In this document: positions 46,880-55,830 of the stretch, in pieces
Position numbering within the stretch: the first letter of the stretch is position 1
How the letters are laid out: each line of letters begins with the position of its first letter
DNA from: Eutreptiella sp. 'Long Island Sound 2002'
Taxonomy: Eukaryota > Euglenozoa > Euglenophyceae > Eutreptiales > Eutreptiaceae
Assembly: GCA_964036045.1 (NCBI GenBank)
Contig: OZ038383.1
Location: 89,127,514 to 89,191,513 of the forward strand
Reading direction: 5' to 3'
DNA length: 64,000 nucleotides
The notes under the pieces: generated by a model
Seen by the model: only the letters and a program-made list of their open reading frames with translations
What the model was told of the DNA's origin: nothing
Database searches by the model: none
Translations under genes and position numbers: made by a program

Positions 46880-47400
46880 CATCGTACATGTCAGCACCGT
46901 GCTGAACGTGTGTCCACCAGTGTAGGTCGGGGCGTTTCATTGGCACGTGGGGTAGGATTCCCAACCGTACTCGCTTTCGAGGAAGTGGATGAAAGTATAG
47001 AAAGAAGGTCCAGCTTTGAAGCGGCTTGAAACTGTAGCTGGGTGGAATGCCTTGATTCGCCAAAAGACAACCGGTACGAATTCGAACCATGTTGGATGTC
47101 TGCGTACCGTTCGTTCCAGTTGACAGTCGGATTGTAGCTTCGAAGCCATGGTAGTCCAAGTACCACATCCGGCAAAATTTCCAAGACCTTGAAGTGATGA
47201 CGAAATACAAGTTCTCCAACTCGAACATAGGCTCTCGTGTAGTACCGTACTTCGACTTGGACACCTCCGGCTGTCAGGACGTGTCCAGGGTTTCTCAGTT
47301 TATAGAGGGGAAGTCGCGCCCTCTTTGCAGTCTGCATTGACATGAAGTCGCTGGTCGCTCCACAGTCGACCAATAATTCTACGCTGGAGTCAAAGGAGTC
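46880..47400 (-). pseudogene. Element A retropepsin-type protease
   Basis: The active-site block is SVELLVDCGATSDFMS (Asp at about 47367), the D-[ST/C]-G-A motif of Ty3/gypsy proteases. It is followed by KRARLPLYKLRNPG, GGVQVEVRYYTRAYV, and the second conserved block DVVLGLPWLRSYNP. The domain looks complete. Serine at the second motif position is Cys, which occurs in some gypsy families. It is continuous with gag upstream after a TAA near 47680. Confidence 0.9.
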
Positions 47401-47692
47401 TTCACGACATGCGCAAATGCGCCCTCGAACCGTGAACAGAGACGCATGCTCAGGTTCAGTTCCTTCGACGTTGACACCTCCAAGTGTCGAATTCTCTTCG
47501 GGGTTATTGGTGCTGGTGGTGGTGTTCAGCTCTTCTCGAGGACGTCCACCACCAGGTCTTCAGAAATGTCTTCTAGGCCGTTGTGGGCCTTTCTCTGCTT
47601 TTAAAGGCGGGATGGAAACCGTCCCTTGCCATCTTGACTTTGATCTCGTCTCGGCGTGTTCGACCTTTATTCCTGACGCTCTCGTCCTCGGG

Positions 47693-49095
47693 ATGGCGGT
47701 CGATTCTTTGGACAGTCACGGGCCAAGTGGCCTTGTTCACCACAATTGTAGCAACGCCTACTTTCTCAACCATTTTGGCGTCCAACATCTTGGCGTCCGA
47801 ACCGTTCATTACGACATTCACCAATGTAGGCATGTAGTTCTTCTCGGAGCTTGGCAATTGCATCGAGGTTCATCGGCTCTGGCACAGTCAAAGCCATGCA
47901 GGCTGCAGCTGGAGTCGGCATGGGGTTGACGTGCGGCGTTGGCATAGGGTTGGATGGGAACGTGGCAGTCGAATTTGGTGGAACCATCATAGGCAGGGGT
48001 CTTGACACCGCAGGGCCCAGGGTATCTGATGTCGTTCTCGATGCGTTCTGTACCTCCTCGAGCTGATATCCGGCCGGAATATTGGCTACTGCGATGGTCT
48101 CTACCAAGGTATCAAACCCAAATGGTCTACTAGAACGCCATCTCAAACAGACTTCAACGATGTACTGCCGACGAACAGCGTCATTCGACAAACCTTCAAC
48201 AAATCGAGAGTTGACGAGGTAACCCATCTGGAGGTCACTGGTGTTAACCTTCGACTTGATAACGCAAGTACGGAATTCTCTGACGCAGTCCGCATGTTGA
48301 GGAAACTCGCTTTCTTTCCAGCTCAACATTCTCGAAAGATACACTGGCTCATGGGATATGCAATCGAAACGTTGGCCCAACACACGCCTGAGCTCGAACC
48401 AGTCATCCTGTACAGCTTTCGTGAAACTATGATAATACACGGCAGCATCACCTTCAAGGAGGAATGATATGGTTGTCACCTGATCGACGGGTGAGGTGAT
48501 ATCCGACAGGCTGAAGGCTTGTAACATCTCCTCCTTCCATGTCCGAAACTCTCCAGATGCAGGTCTCCCAGAGAACTTTTTAACCAGCTTATTCAAGCTT
48601 TCGACACGACGTCCCAGAATCTCTTGTGTTGGAGCACGCTGGACTGCAAATTGGTGCGCTGGATGTGGGTCGAAGACAGGTGGTTCCGGAGGTGGTTGTT
48701 GTGGAGGGTGAGGTGAACTGCTCGGCGGTGCATACGGCTGTTAGTTCGAAGAAGACGGTGGTTGTGGTTGCAGCTGTGGTTGTGGTTGTGGAAACTGAAA
48801 GTTGTTCGAAGGTTGTTGGCTTGAAACTCGTACAAATTCGTTGAGAAGTGCATAACATTGCGACAATTCATGCTCTACGCGTCGAAGTTCGCTTACAGCA
48901 GCTTGAGTTGGAATCTCCGTCGAGGACTGCAAAGTGTTGACTCCGTGATCAGTTGCTGCAGTAGCACTTGCTGCTGTTGTCTGCAACGCATCGATGCGTT
49001 GTTCCAATTCGATGACCTTGGCTTGAGTATCTGCAAGCTTCTGCGAACAGCTGTGAAGATCACGAGAGAGACATGGAAACCACTCGCTTTCTCGA
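47693..49095 (-). pseudogene. Element A gag with zinc knuckle
   Basis: The frame opens near 49095 without a visible ATG. A helical part (CSQKLADTQAKVIELEQRID) and a Gln/Pro-rich run come first. The capsid follows from about 48596: LVKKFSGRPASGEFRTWKEE, ISFLLEGDAAVYYHSF, DDWFELRRVLGQRF and VREFRTCVIKSKVNT, matching retrotransposon gag. A Pro/Met-rich linker leads to the zinc knuckle CYNCGEQGHLARDC (CX2CX4HX4C). A TGA at 47766-47768 just before the knuckle replaces an expected CGA. Gag packages element RNA into virus-like particles. Confidence 0.9.
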
Positions 49096-49255
49096 CTTGC
49101 GATGCGCTCTGCGATGAACCTTTACAACGAAATCAAAAATCCGTGATGCAAGGGTGAATCGGTTCGAAACAGACCAAAGGGCCGCTCCATTGTAAATTGA
49201 AATCCAAATCAAGTTGACGGCGTCGAAGATTGATCTCGAATATTTATCTCCCCGC

Positions 49256-49273
49256 CACCTAGCTGGCTACCAC
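49256..49273 (-). promoter_or_regulatory. Element A candidate primer-binding site
   Basis: Just inside the 5' LTR end the minus strand reads AG then TGGTAGCCAGCTAGGTGG. It starts with TGG, complementary to a tRNA CCA end, and is spaced as expected. The tRNA it would match was not identified. Confidence 0.55.
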
Positions 49274-49274
49274 T

Positions 49275-49557
49275 TGTTCTGGTTTGTTTCTTGGGAACTC
49301 ACTTGTACTCCTGTACCTCTTGTTTCTCAAAATCCAAAATCCCAAATCGACAAACCTCGCAGGATCTTTAGACGGGGAACCAATACATAGACACTTGACG
49401 AATTCGAAGACAAAAACCCTGTCCAGAGATCAAAGTATCTTACAGCACTTCATTCACACAATTGGCATTCGATGCTTCTTAAGTATTCACAGACTGCAGT
49501 GCGATTGCGACTGCAACTTGGGCGCTCGCTGCGCTGCTGCTGTTCGAATCCATAACA
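49275..49557 (-). repeat. Element A 5' LTR
   Basis: It runs from TGTTCTGG to CCATAACA and matches 17863-18093. It carries two extra short segments, including GGATCTTTAGACGGGGAACC and one rich in GCGCTGCTG. Divergence from the 3' copy is greater than between the LTRs of B or units of C, so A is older than both. Confidence 0.88.
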
Positions 49558-49580
49558 AAGGTCGGACCTAGGAGTCATAA
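49558..49580 (-). repeat. Old LTR (family E), fragment 2
   Basis: These 23 bases (AAGGTCGGACCTAGGAGTCA and three more) lie between element A and the transposon F terminus. They match the part of the B-type LTR that follows fragment 1 (GGAGGCAGGACCTAGGACC near 27991) and lead on to 55490. Confidence 0.55.
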
Positions 49581-49945
49581 CCCCGCCCGCCCACTTGGTC
49601 CCTAGTTTCATCTTACCAGAACTCAATATTCATCTTAAAATGATTAAGATGAAAATCTTGAAATTAAATCTTATTCATCATGCCTTCATTTTTTCGGACA
49701 CATTGGTTCCAAATCTGTGCTTGGGTGCCTGCTGCACATGCCGTGCGCGTGTGTGCCGCTGTTTCTGCCTGTCGCCGTAACTTTTTGCACGGAAGGTTTT
49801 TTCACAGAAGATTCGTTGTACCAAGAATAATTTCATCGTACGATTAAAGGTTACGATGAATTTAGCGCGACAGAAGCGACATGCAAAAATCTGCACCAAA
49901 ATCTGACACAGTAACAGTGAAAGTCGTAACAGTCGCTTCCAACAG

Positions 49946-50971
49946 TCAATGGCAATCAAAATAGATACGTTCAGTTGGGCTCTGTCCGTCAGGCGCTGCA
50001 CTACTCGCACCTGCACCTTCTGACACCTTATCTGTTTGTTCCTCAGGCTCTTCCTGATCTGCAGCTGGTGCTGGTGGTGCAGCTGGTTCCGCAGCAGCTT
50101 CTGCCTTGCGTGCCTTGCGGGCTTCGCGCTCCTTCTGCTGCTGTTCCTTCATCTTGCGCTTCTTTAGTGCCAGCGTCATGCCTTTGCAGTAAAACTCGGC
50201 TTCTTTGGGAGTGCGAAACGCGATTCGAGCAGCAAGATATTGACCTTCCACGTTCCAGCTCTTGTCGGTCGCATCGTCAGGAAGCCAATAGACAGTGCTC
50301 TTAGTCCGCTCCGCTTCAGCCACTAGTTCGTCAGATACTTTCGTTCCTCTAGGCTCATAAAATCGACGAGCAATTCCTGGTACGACCCTCCATTCGTCAG
50401 TGGCCTCCGCCTGGCATGGGACATACGACCACTTCATTCCTTTGGCTGGAGGTATTTGGGTGACGCCTTCAGCGCTGGCATCACTGTCATCTTCCTCTTC
50501 CTCGTCTTCACCTTCATCCTCCTCAGGTTCCTCCAACTCCTCGTTTTCCGACTGAGATTCCCACTTGCGTTTTCTGGTGGCTGGTGGTGCTGCTTTTGTC
50601 GGTTCGCTTTTTTCATTACTTTTTGCATTACTCTTTGGTGTGCCCGTCCTTGTGGCTTGTTCCTGGAGGGCAAGCAGTTTCCGCACGGCATTGGGGTTAA
50701 TGGGCTTTGCAAGTTTCACGGTTGTTGTTCCCCTTTTCACTGGGCTCTGCCAGGGCTCCTGGTGAACAGCCTTTTTCTGCTCATGCTGCATTGCTCTTGC
50801 TGCGTTCTCATCGGTCTCCAATGCTTTTAGCATCCCCAATGTTCGAGCGGGTGCACGTCTCAGTGAAATTGGGATGCCTCCTGCAGTGACAACATGCTGA
50901 ACCCCAAGGTCAGTACCAATATTGCCCACAACAAATCGAACTCCTACAGCTGAGCGCTCAACAGCTTCAAC
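49946..50971 (-). CDS. Transposon F exon: acidic/basic linker protein, C-terminal
   Basis: A clear acceptor (TTTCCTCAG before 50971) opens this exon in phase 0, matching the upstream exon ending at 51123. It runs 341 codons to a stop at 49946. Visible parts are VGVRFVVGNIGTDLGVQHVV, a Lys/Pro-rich stretch (GTTTVKLAKPINPNAVRKLL), a strongly acidic block of Glu/Asp, then GMKWSYVPCQAE, STVYWLPDDATD, a Lys-rich coiled coil and an Ala/Pro-rich tail. No known domain was recognised. The frame is intact, unlike most pieces nearby. Confidence 0.55.
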   Translation of the reverse strand, partial: VEAVERSAVGVRFVVGNIGTDLGVQHVVTAGGIPISLRRAPARTLGMLKALETDENAARAMQHEQKKAVHQEPWQSPVKRGTTTVKLAKPINPNAVRKLLALQEQATRTGTPKSNAKSNEKSEPTKAAPPATRKRKWESQSENEELEEPEEDEGEDEEEEDDSDASAEGVTQIPPAKGMKWSYVPCQAEATDEWRVVPGIARRFYEPRGTKVSDELVAEAERTKSTVYWLPDDATDKSWNVEGQYLAARIAFRTPKEAEFYCKGMTLALKKRKMKEQQQKEREARKARKAEAAAEPAAPPAPAADQEEPEEQTDKVSEGAGASSAAPDGQSPTERIYFDCH

Positions 50972-51122
50972 CTGAGGAAAGAGCAATGAACGAACGACAT
51001 TTTTCGTACCGTTTCATCGTACCACGAATTGCTTTCTTCTTACGATGAATTATTCGTCTTACGATGAATTTTTAAGATGAAACGTCGCACGTTACCTGCG
51101 CACCTCTTCACAGGTTGCCTAC

Positions 51123-51953
51123 CTCATATTGGAGCTGCTTTGTCGCGTTCTCCTGGAGTCCAGCAGTCACGGATGCCATCAACGTCGCGCTCCAATTTGG
51201 TGCTCCTGCTACTGGTGATGGAGGCTCACTTGGTTCTTGTAATGGTGCAGATGTCGATCTCATAGCAGGTGGTGGCGCAGATGTTACTGGAGGTCTCCCT
51301 TTCTGCTTCCCCTCAGGGATAGGAATATTCCAAATGTCAGGTGCCGGGGTGCTGGAAAACCATAGCATCCATTCCCCCGCTTCAGCATGAAGCTCAACAA
51401 CTCCATGTAATTTCCAGATGACTCCCAATAATTTTAGCAGGGCGGTTGGAGGCACCGGAGGCTGACGGGGTGGATTTTTTCTCTGCTTTTCAGTCAATGG
51501 GACACCAAAAGGTCGTTGGCCAGCAAGCTGATTTGCTGTAACCCAGGCATCCAGGCTCATGCTCTGGTGCTGCTTCGTAAGCTTGTTCCGACAACGACCA
51601 AAAGCATGATTGCGTGTCACCTGCACCATGGTAGGGTCAGTGTAAATGGGTGTCGACGTTCCAGGAATATCAACATCATCCTCCAGGCGCTTCAATAACA
51701 TTGGGTTCACGTGGCGTTCCTCCAGGACCGCCTTCTCATGGCTAGATAGCTTGTAGTCAGACATTTCAGAAAGGGGGCTGCCAAGTGCACTGCGTGGGCT
51801 GTCCGTGGCACTGAGGTCAAGTTGTCGCACAGGATCCTGAGCCAATTGCGTTGGTGTGTGAACCACTTGATCTGCAGCTGGCAGCTCCTTGCTCAGAGTC
51901 ACCGTGGCTGCCGGAGCTTGTTTCTGGGCTTGAGGTGGCAGAAATGGCGTTGT
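51123..51953 (-). CDS. Transposon F exon: unknown protein, upstream exon
   Basis: The exon is bounded by acceptor TTCTTTGCAG (before 51953) and donor TATGAG then GTAGGC (after 51123). It is 277 codons in phase 0 at both ends and splices in frame to 50971. The sequence has DSPRSALGSPLSEMSDYKLS, HEKAVLEERHVNPMLLKRLE, TRNHAFGRCRNKLTKQHQS and LLGVIWKLHGVVELHAEAG. No family was recognised. The intron to the next exon contains TTCATCGTACCACGAA and TTCTTACGATGAA repeats. Confidence 0.5.
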
Positions 51954-52179
51954 CTGCAAAGAATACATTTTTTTTCCGGTTTTGCAATTTTTTCTGTTTT
52001 TACCGAATTTTTTCTTCGTACCACGAATTTTTCTTCTTACGATGAATATTTTCTTCATAAGAAGAAATTTGAAGATGCATTTTCCCGACGAAAAAAATTT
52101 CAAAATTCATTTTTGAAAAAATTATTGTTATCATTATTATTGTTAGTATCATCATTATTTTCACAGCATACCTCTTTCC

Positions 52180-52883
52180 ACTTCTTGAACTCCAGAAATT
52201 CTTTGAAATCCTGGTCCATTTTGGCTTCTGTATTGAGCGATCCAGTGATGCCAGACGTGATGTGCAGGGCCGTGGCACGCCATGGGCTTCCAGATGTGCA
52301 TGATTCAATAGAAAAACATGCAGAATGGTCTGTTTTAGTGCAAAGGCTTCGCCCAATCCATATTCTGTTGCAGAACCACCCCCTCTGCTGCTGTGCTGGA
52401 GGTACATTCCCTTCATAATTGCATTCATGGTTTCTGTCAAGTCGTTTGAAAACATCGCCAGACCCACTCCCAAGTTGCGACATTCGCTGATGATGGTTTC
52501 ATGTCATGGGTGAGGATGTACAGATACGACGATTTGGAATGGGGAACACAATGCAACTGGAAGTTGCGTGCCGCTAGCTCCACCTGATCTTCCAAGCCGT
52601 CAACCGGGGGCCCAGAGTGATACAGTTCGCGCAGTACTTCACCCAGCTGCCGCACAGCCTCATCTGCTGCAGATCTGTGTATGCTCAACACGTGTGCCAC
52701 TGTATCCCAAGCGCAAAGCAGACGCTGGACTTCCTGGCCATCTGGTGCAGACTCCTTGTGCAACCCTCTCCATCGGATGTTGGCAGCCTTGAACGTCGCT
52801 TTCAGCAGCCGCACCCTGTCGTTGGGCAAGTCCAGTGCAACCTTGCGTGTAAAGGATAAGATCAGCTTACCACAGATCATCAT
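52180..52883 (-). pseudogene. Transposon F: C-terminal part of a DDE-like transposase
   Basis: The first part (52883-52500) reads VALDLPNDRVRLLKATFKAA, AWDTVAHVLSIHRS and SKSSYLYILTHDMKP. The protein-like sequence then continues in another frame as ISECRNLGVGLAMFSNDLTE, TMNAIMKGMYLQHSSRGGG. A small indel or splice is needed near 52495. The pattern of a Y-x-H/Y-I-L-x-H block, then E-T-x-N and K about 30 residues on, resembles the last part of RNase H-fold transposases. That assignment is an inference. Confidence 0.4.
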
Positions 52884-52906
52884 GATGTGTAGAATACAAG
52901 TAAAAA

Positions 52907-53203
52907 TTATGATCTATCAGTGTCAAACATGGGTTCATATTTGACTCCCTTTCCAGCCTGTACAACAGGCAATTTGCCTCTGCATTGTGCGTCCTCCTCA
53001 GGTGTTCTCTGCCTTTCCCTCCCAATGAATTCTTGGTGCACATCGGACCAAATACCATAGGAGAATGGGGAAGGAACCATCCAAGTTGTACTGAGTCCGA
53101 GGATACCACAGAGAAACGGTAGGTCGCCACCAAACTTGCAGGTACCCGGCACCATGCCACACCGCAGAGAAATGCAACCAGTTGTCAAGATTTGCTGAAT
53201 GGC
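52907..53203 (-). CDS. Transposon F: possible core exon of a DDE-like transposase
   Basis: An acceptor (TTCCCTGCAG before 53203) opens a frame reading AIQQILTTGCISLRCGMVPG then CKFGGDLPFLCGILGLS. A G-G-D-x-x-F-L block followed by a small-residue loop is common around a catalytic Asp in eukaryotic DDE transposases of the cut-and-paste type. The frame ends at 52907. It probably belongs with the piece at 52883-52180. No exact family is claimed. Confidence 0.4.
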   Translation of the reverse strand, partial: AIQQILTTGCISLRCGMVPGTCKFGGDLPFLCGILGLSTTWMVPSPFSYGIWSDVHQEFIGRERQRTPEEDAQCRGKLPVVQAGKGVKYEPMFDTDRS

Positions 53204-53457
53204 CTGCAGGGAAGAGAGAATTTTTTGTTCTTAAATTTTCTTCTTACGATGAAAAATTCATCTTACGATGAAAAATTTACCTTACGATGAAACATTACGA
53301 AGAATGCAGCGCAGCACACCTCCACATTGGTTTTCCAAAGAATCTTCAGGTCCTCCATGTCCTTATCGCCTGCATCAGGGTGGGGATAAGGGAGCGTTTA
53401 GCGACTGAACGGTCGTTTGTTTGTTACGCTTAGGGAAATTTATTAACAAACGACGTT

Positions 53458-54261
53458 TTAACAAACGACGAACCGCAGGCCCCTGCCGCAGCGTAGCGCG
53501 CGCACTTCATGTGCGTTGTGTCCGATGTTTTGCATTGTCAGGGCCACATATTCAGCATCTTTCTTCACCAGTTTAGGATAGTGGGCATGCATGAAAACGG
53601 TGCCCTTCCTGCCAGTAATAGTGTAATTGAGCACGGGTTGGGATCTGACATTCGACCAACCATCACTGGCCATTGTTGTGTAATCATCGTTCGCAAAGTA
53701 TTCTTTGAACACCTGTGTCTTCAGTGTCTCATATTCAGTGTCAAGAGACTTCCCTATTTTCTTGCGATCAGGAGTGCCCCAATTTCAAAGCCCAGCGACG
53801 ATGAAGCGTTCATACATAATGAAGAACTCGTCTAAGTCTGGATCTTCAGTAAGGTGAAAGGGGACTCCTGCATGGAACACGAATCGACTCCACTGTTGAT
53901 TAAGGTCTGACCGCATTTTCGTCTCCATTGCTGCAATGGATGTTTGTTTTTTGCTGACTCCGCTCTGTTCAGCACCCTCCAGCACTCTCCTCCTCAGCTC
54001 CGCTTTCGCTGCCTTGGTCTTGTCCAGTGCCTTCTGCTGGTCATCTTTTTATTTTCTCTGCAACACGATCTCGTTAAAAACCGCGTCAGGGACGGATTTG
54101 CAGGCAGCCACATTCTTGCTGCCACCGGATAAATGGTCCCGTGCACGACCAGGCGCCATCAGGCATTTCAGTGTTTGGTCGCAGTAGTTGCATGTCCAAT
54201 CAGTGGGGTGATTGGCAGCGTTGCGACGGTGGAAATGTTTTTCTTTTGTGTGATCTTTCAT
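53458..54261 (-). pseudogene. BED zinc finger and DUF659 hAT-like transposase fragment
   Basis: An ATG at 54261 starts MKDHTKEKHFHRRNAANHP. A BED-type finger follows with Cys-x2-Cys in WTCNYCDQTLKC, then His in RDHLSGG and Cys in NVAACKS. One frame continues through a TAA near 54049 (a Gln codon would fit) and a TGA near 53785. It includes NQQWSRFVFHAGVPFHL and DLDEFFIMYERF, then the DUF659 core TTMASDGWSNVRSQPVLNYT and GRKGTVFMHAHYPKLVKK. DUF659 is found in plant hAT-type transposases. The sequence stops at 53458 without the C-terminal dimerisation domain, so it is truncated or the rest lies in unrecognised exons. Confidence 0.75.
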
Positions 54262-54627
54262 TATGGTGTCTGCAGTACAGGAATCAAGCTGGGAAGATCA
54301 GAAAATCACTCAAGCAGGAATGTCATTTCAAAGGATGTGATGTTGTTTGTTTTTGTTTCATATAATGGGGGCATGTCACCTAATGACATCATCAGCCCTG
54401 ACATCATCAGTGACATCATCAGTGATGGCATGAAACCTTTTGGAGAAAATTTAGAAAAAAACTTTTGGAAATTCTTTTTTGAAAAAACATTTTGGAAAAT
54501 ATTGTGGAAAGGACCGATGGGGCAGAATAGAAACAAGCAAACCATTAGAAGCAAACCAAAAGGACATTAACAAGGAGAACACATTTAACTGTGTCCAACT
54601 ACATCCTGCAACCGGATAACCATCGCC

Positions 54628-55158
54628 TCAGATAATCAATGTGATACCATCCTGCGGGTCTGCAACAGTGTCCCAGATAGCATCCTGGGACTGCACATGT
54701 TCCAGCCATTCTTCGAGTGGCCAGGAAATCCAGACGGTGTTGTTGTACCATGTAGGTGACTCCAATGCACAAAGGCTTGTGAGAGTTTTCCATGTGTCCT
54801 CCACAGTCCGTCGACCCGGGAACAAATTGGGAACACGAACCCCGGTCGCATTGAAGTACGCCTGCTGCTTGGCAGTTGCAAAGGACAGCAGGTGCCTGTA
54901 TTTTGCCCGGGAGAGGCCAAGTGCGTCAATCAAGCACACAGCTTGTATAGGGCTACACCAAGTTTTTGTGAAATCATGCAGCTCAACATTTTTTGCGGTG
55001 AGTTGCATTTTCTTGTTGATTTGGTGTTATAGGGAGCGACCAAGTGTAGAACCATCAAAGAAAGCCGCTAGTAATGTGGCAGCATGGTCACCATAAGCTG
55101 AGTATTGATGCGTTATCTTCTTGATTGCTGTTTGTAGTTGTGGAATTGCGGTTTCCAT
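54628..55158 (-). pseudogene. Transposon F: unknown ORF at the 5' end of the coding strand
   Basis: After an acceptor-like TTTTTTTCAG, an ATG at 55158 starts METAIPQLQTAIKKITHQYS. A TAA at 55027 interrupts the frame, which then resumes as MQLTAKNVELHDFTKTWCSP and continues with LIDALGLSRAKYRHLLSFAT and RVPNLFPGRRTVEDTWKTL to 54628. The G-L-S-R-x-K-Y block is reminiscent of sequence in other eukaryotic transposon proteins, but I cannot name a family. Confidence 0.4.
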
Positions 55159-55489
55159 CGCTCTGAAAAAAACGGGCAAACAAAAGGCGGATGTGCCCAA
55201 CAATAGGGGGTGGATTTTCGATTTGGGCAAATCCTAATGATCAATCAAGCAATCCATCAACTTCATGGTTGCAATGATAAATGTAAATGTTTACAACTGC
55301 AAAGGTGCAAAGAGTCCCCAGAACTGTAAAACTACAAAAAAGTGTAGGCAAAAAGGTGGAACCCAAAAAAAATAGTTCAGCAGATTATTCTTCTTATTTT
55401 TCTTCTTACTTTTCATCTTAAGATGAATTTTTCATCTCCAGAAGATAAACTTCTTAAGATAAAACTAGGGACCAAGTGGGCGTGCGGGG

Positions 55490-55830
55490 ACTGTGTGCAA
55501 GACTTTTGATTAGGTCCGGGCTCCTTGTGGACACAAAGATATGGGGCCCCCATTGACCACATGGAGGGCTGAAATTGGGGTCCCAAAAGAGGTGATTTGA
55601 CATACCCAAAACTGAGCCAAAAATGAAAGTATCCACAAGGTTATATATCCCTGATGGCTCCGAGACCAGACTCAACATTCGGTGTGGGACCCAATTGGAG
55701 TCCAATGTAAGCGCACACGTACTTGGATCCCATAGAACTCCATAGGCCATAGCATGGTGTTGGTTTGAATTGAGCCCATAAGTGCCAAAATGGCACATTT
55801 ACGCACCCTCACGTTGGGCCAGCTCCTTGT
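55490..55830 (-). repeat. Old LTR (family E), fragment 3
   Basis: From TTAGGTCCGGGCTCC onward the text follows element B's LTR in order: GATATGGGGCC, then CATTGACCACATGG, GGGCTGAAATTGGGGTCCCA and TGAGCCAAAAATGAAAG (B near 28060-28160). It continues the LTR interrupted by transposon F and element A. Similarity fades beyond about 55830. Confidence 0.7.

Larger units (their letters stand above)
17863..49557 (-). mobile_element. Element A: Ty3/gypsy chromovirus, minus strand, broken by two insertions
   Basis: On the minus strand the order is 5' LTR (49557-49275), primer-binding site, gag, protease, RT, damaged RNase H, integrase, chromodomain, an extra ORF, polypurine tract and 3' LTR (18093-17863). 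The direct flanks are AAGG on both sides (17859-17862 and 49558-49561), a 4-bp target-site duplication. Two other elements interrupt it: B in the integrase zinc-binding domain and C in the extra ORF. Removing both leaves about 10.1 kb. Coding sequence is rich in TCGA, unlike B. The many stops and missing RNase H half show that it is dead. It lies inside an older LTR of family E. Confidence 0.9.
49581..55489 (-). mobile_element. DNA transposon F with 35-bp terminal inverted repeats
   Basis: The left end (49581-49615) begins CCCCGCCCGCCCACTTGG and the right end (55455-55489), reversed, begins CCCCGCACGCCCACTTGG. 33 of 35 bases match. Subterminal and intronic stretches are full of TTCATCTTAAGATGAA and TTCTTACGATGAA variants. 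Minus-strand coding pieces include a BED finger plus DUF659 (hAT-like) and a second DDE-like transposase, with spliced exons. No exact flanking duplication was found (AGTCATAA left, ACTGTGTG right), so the target duplication is mutated or the outer ends need adjustment. F lies in the same old LTR E as element A. Confidence 0.8.

Noticed and set aside
49573-55497. 8-bp target duplication expected for a hAT element around transposon F
   Set aside because: Flanks are AGTCATAA and ACTGTGTG, which do not match, so no duplication is claimed.
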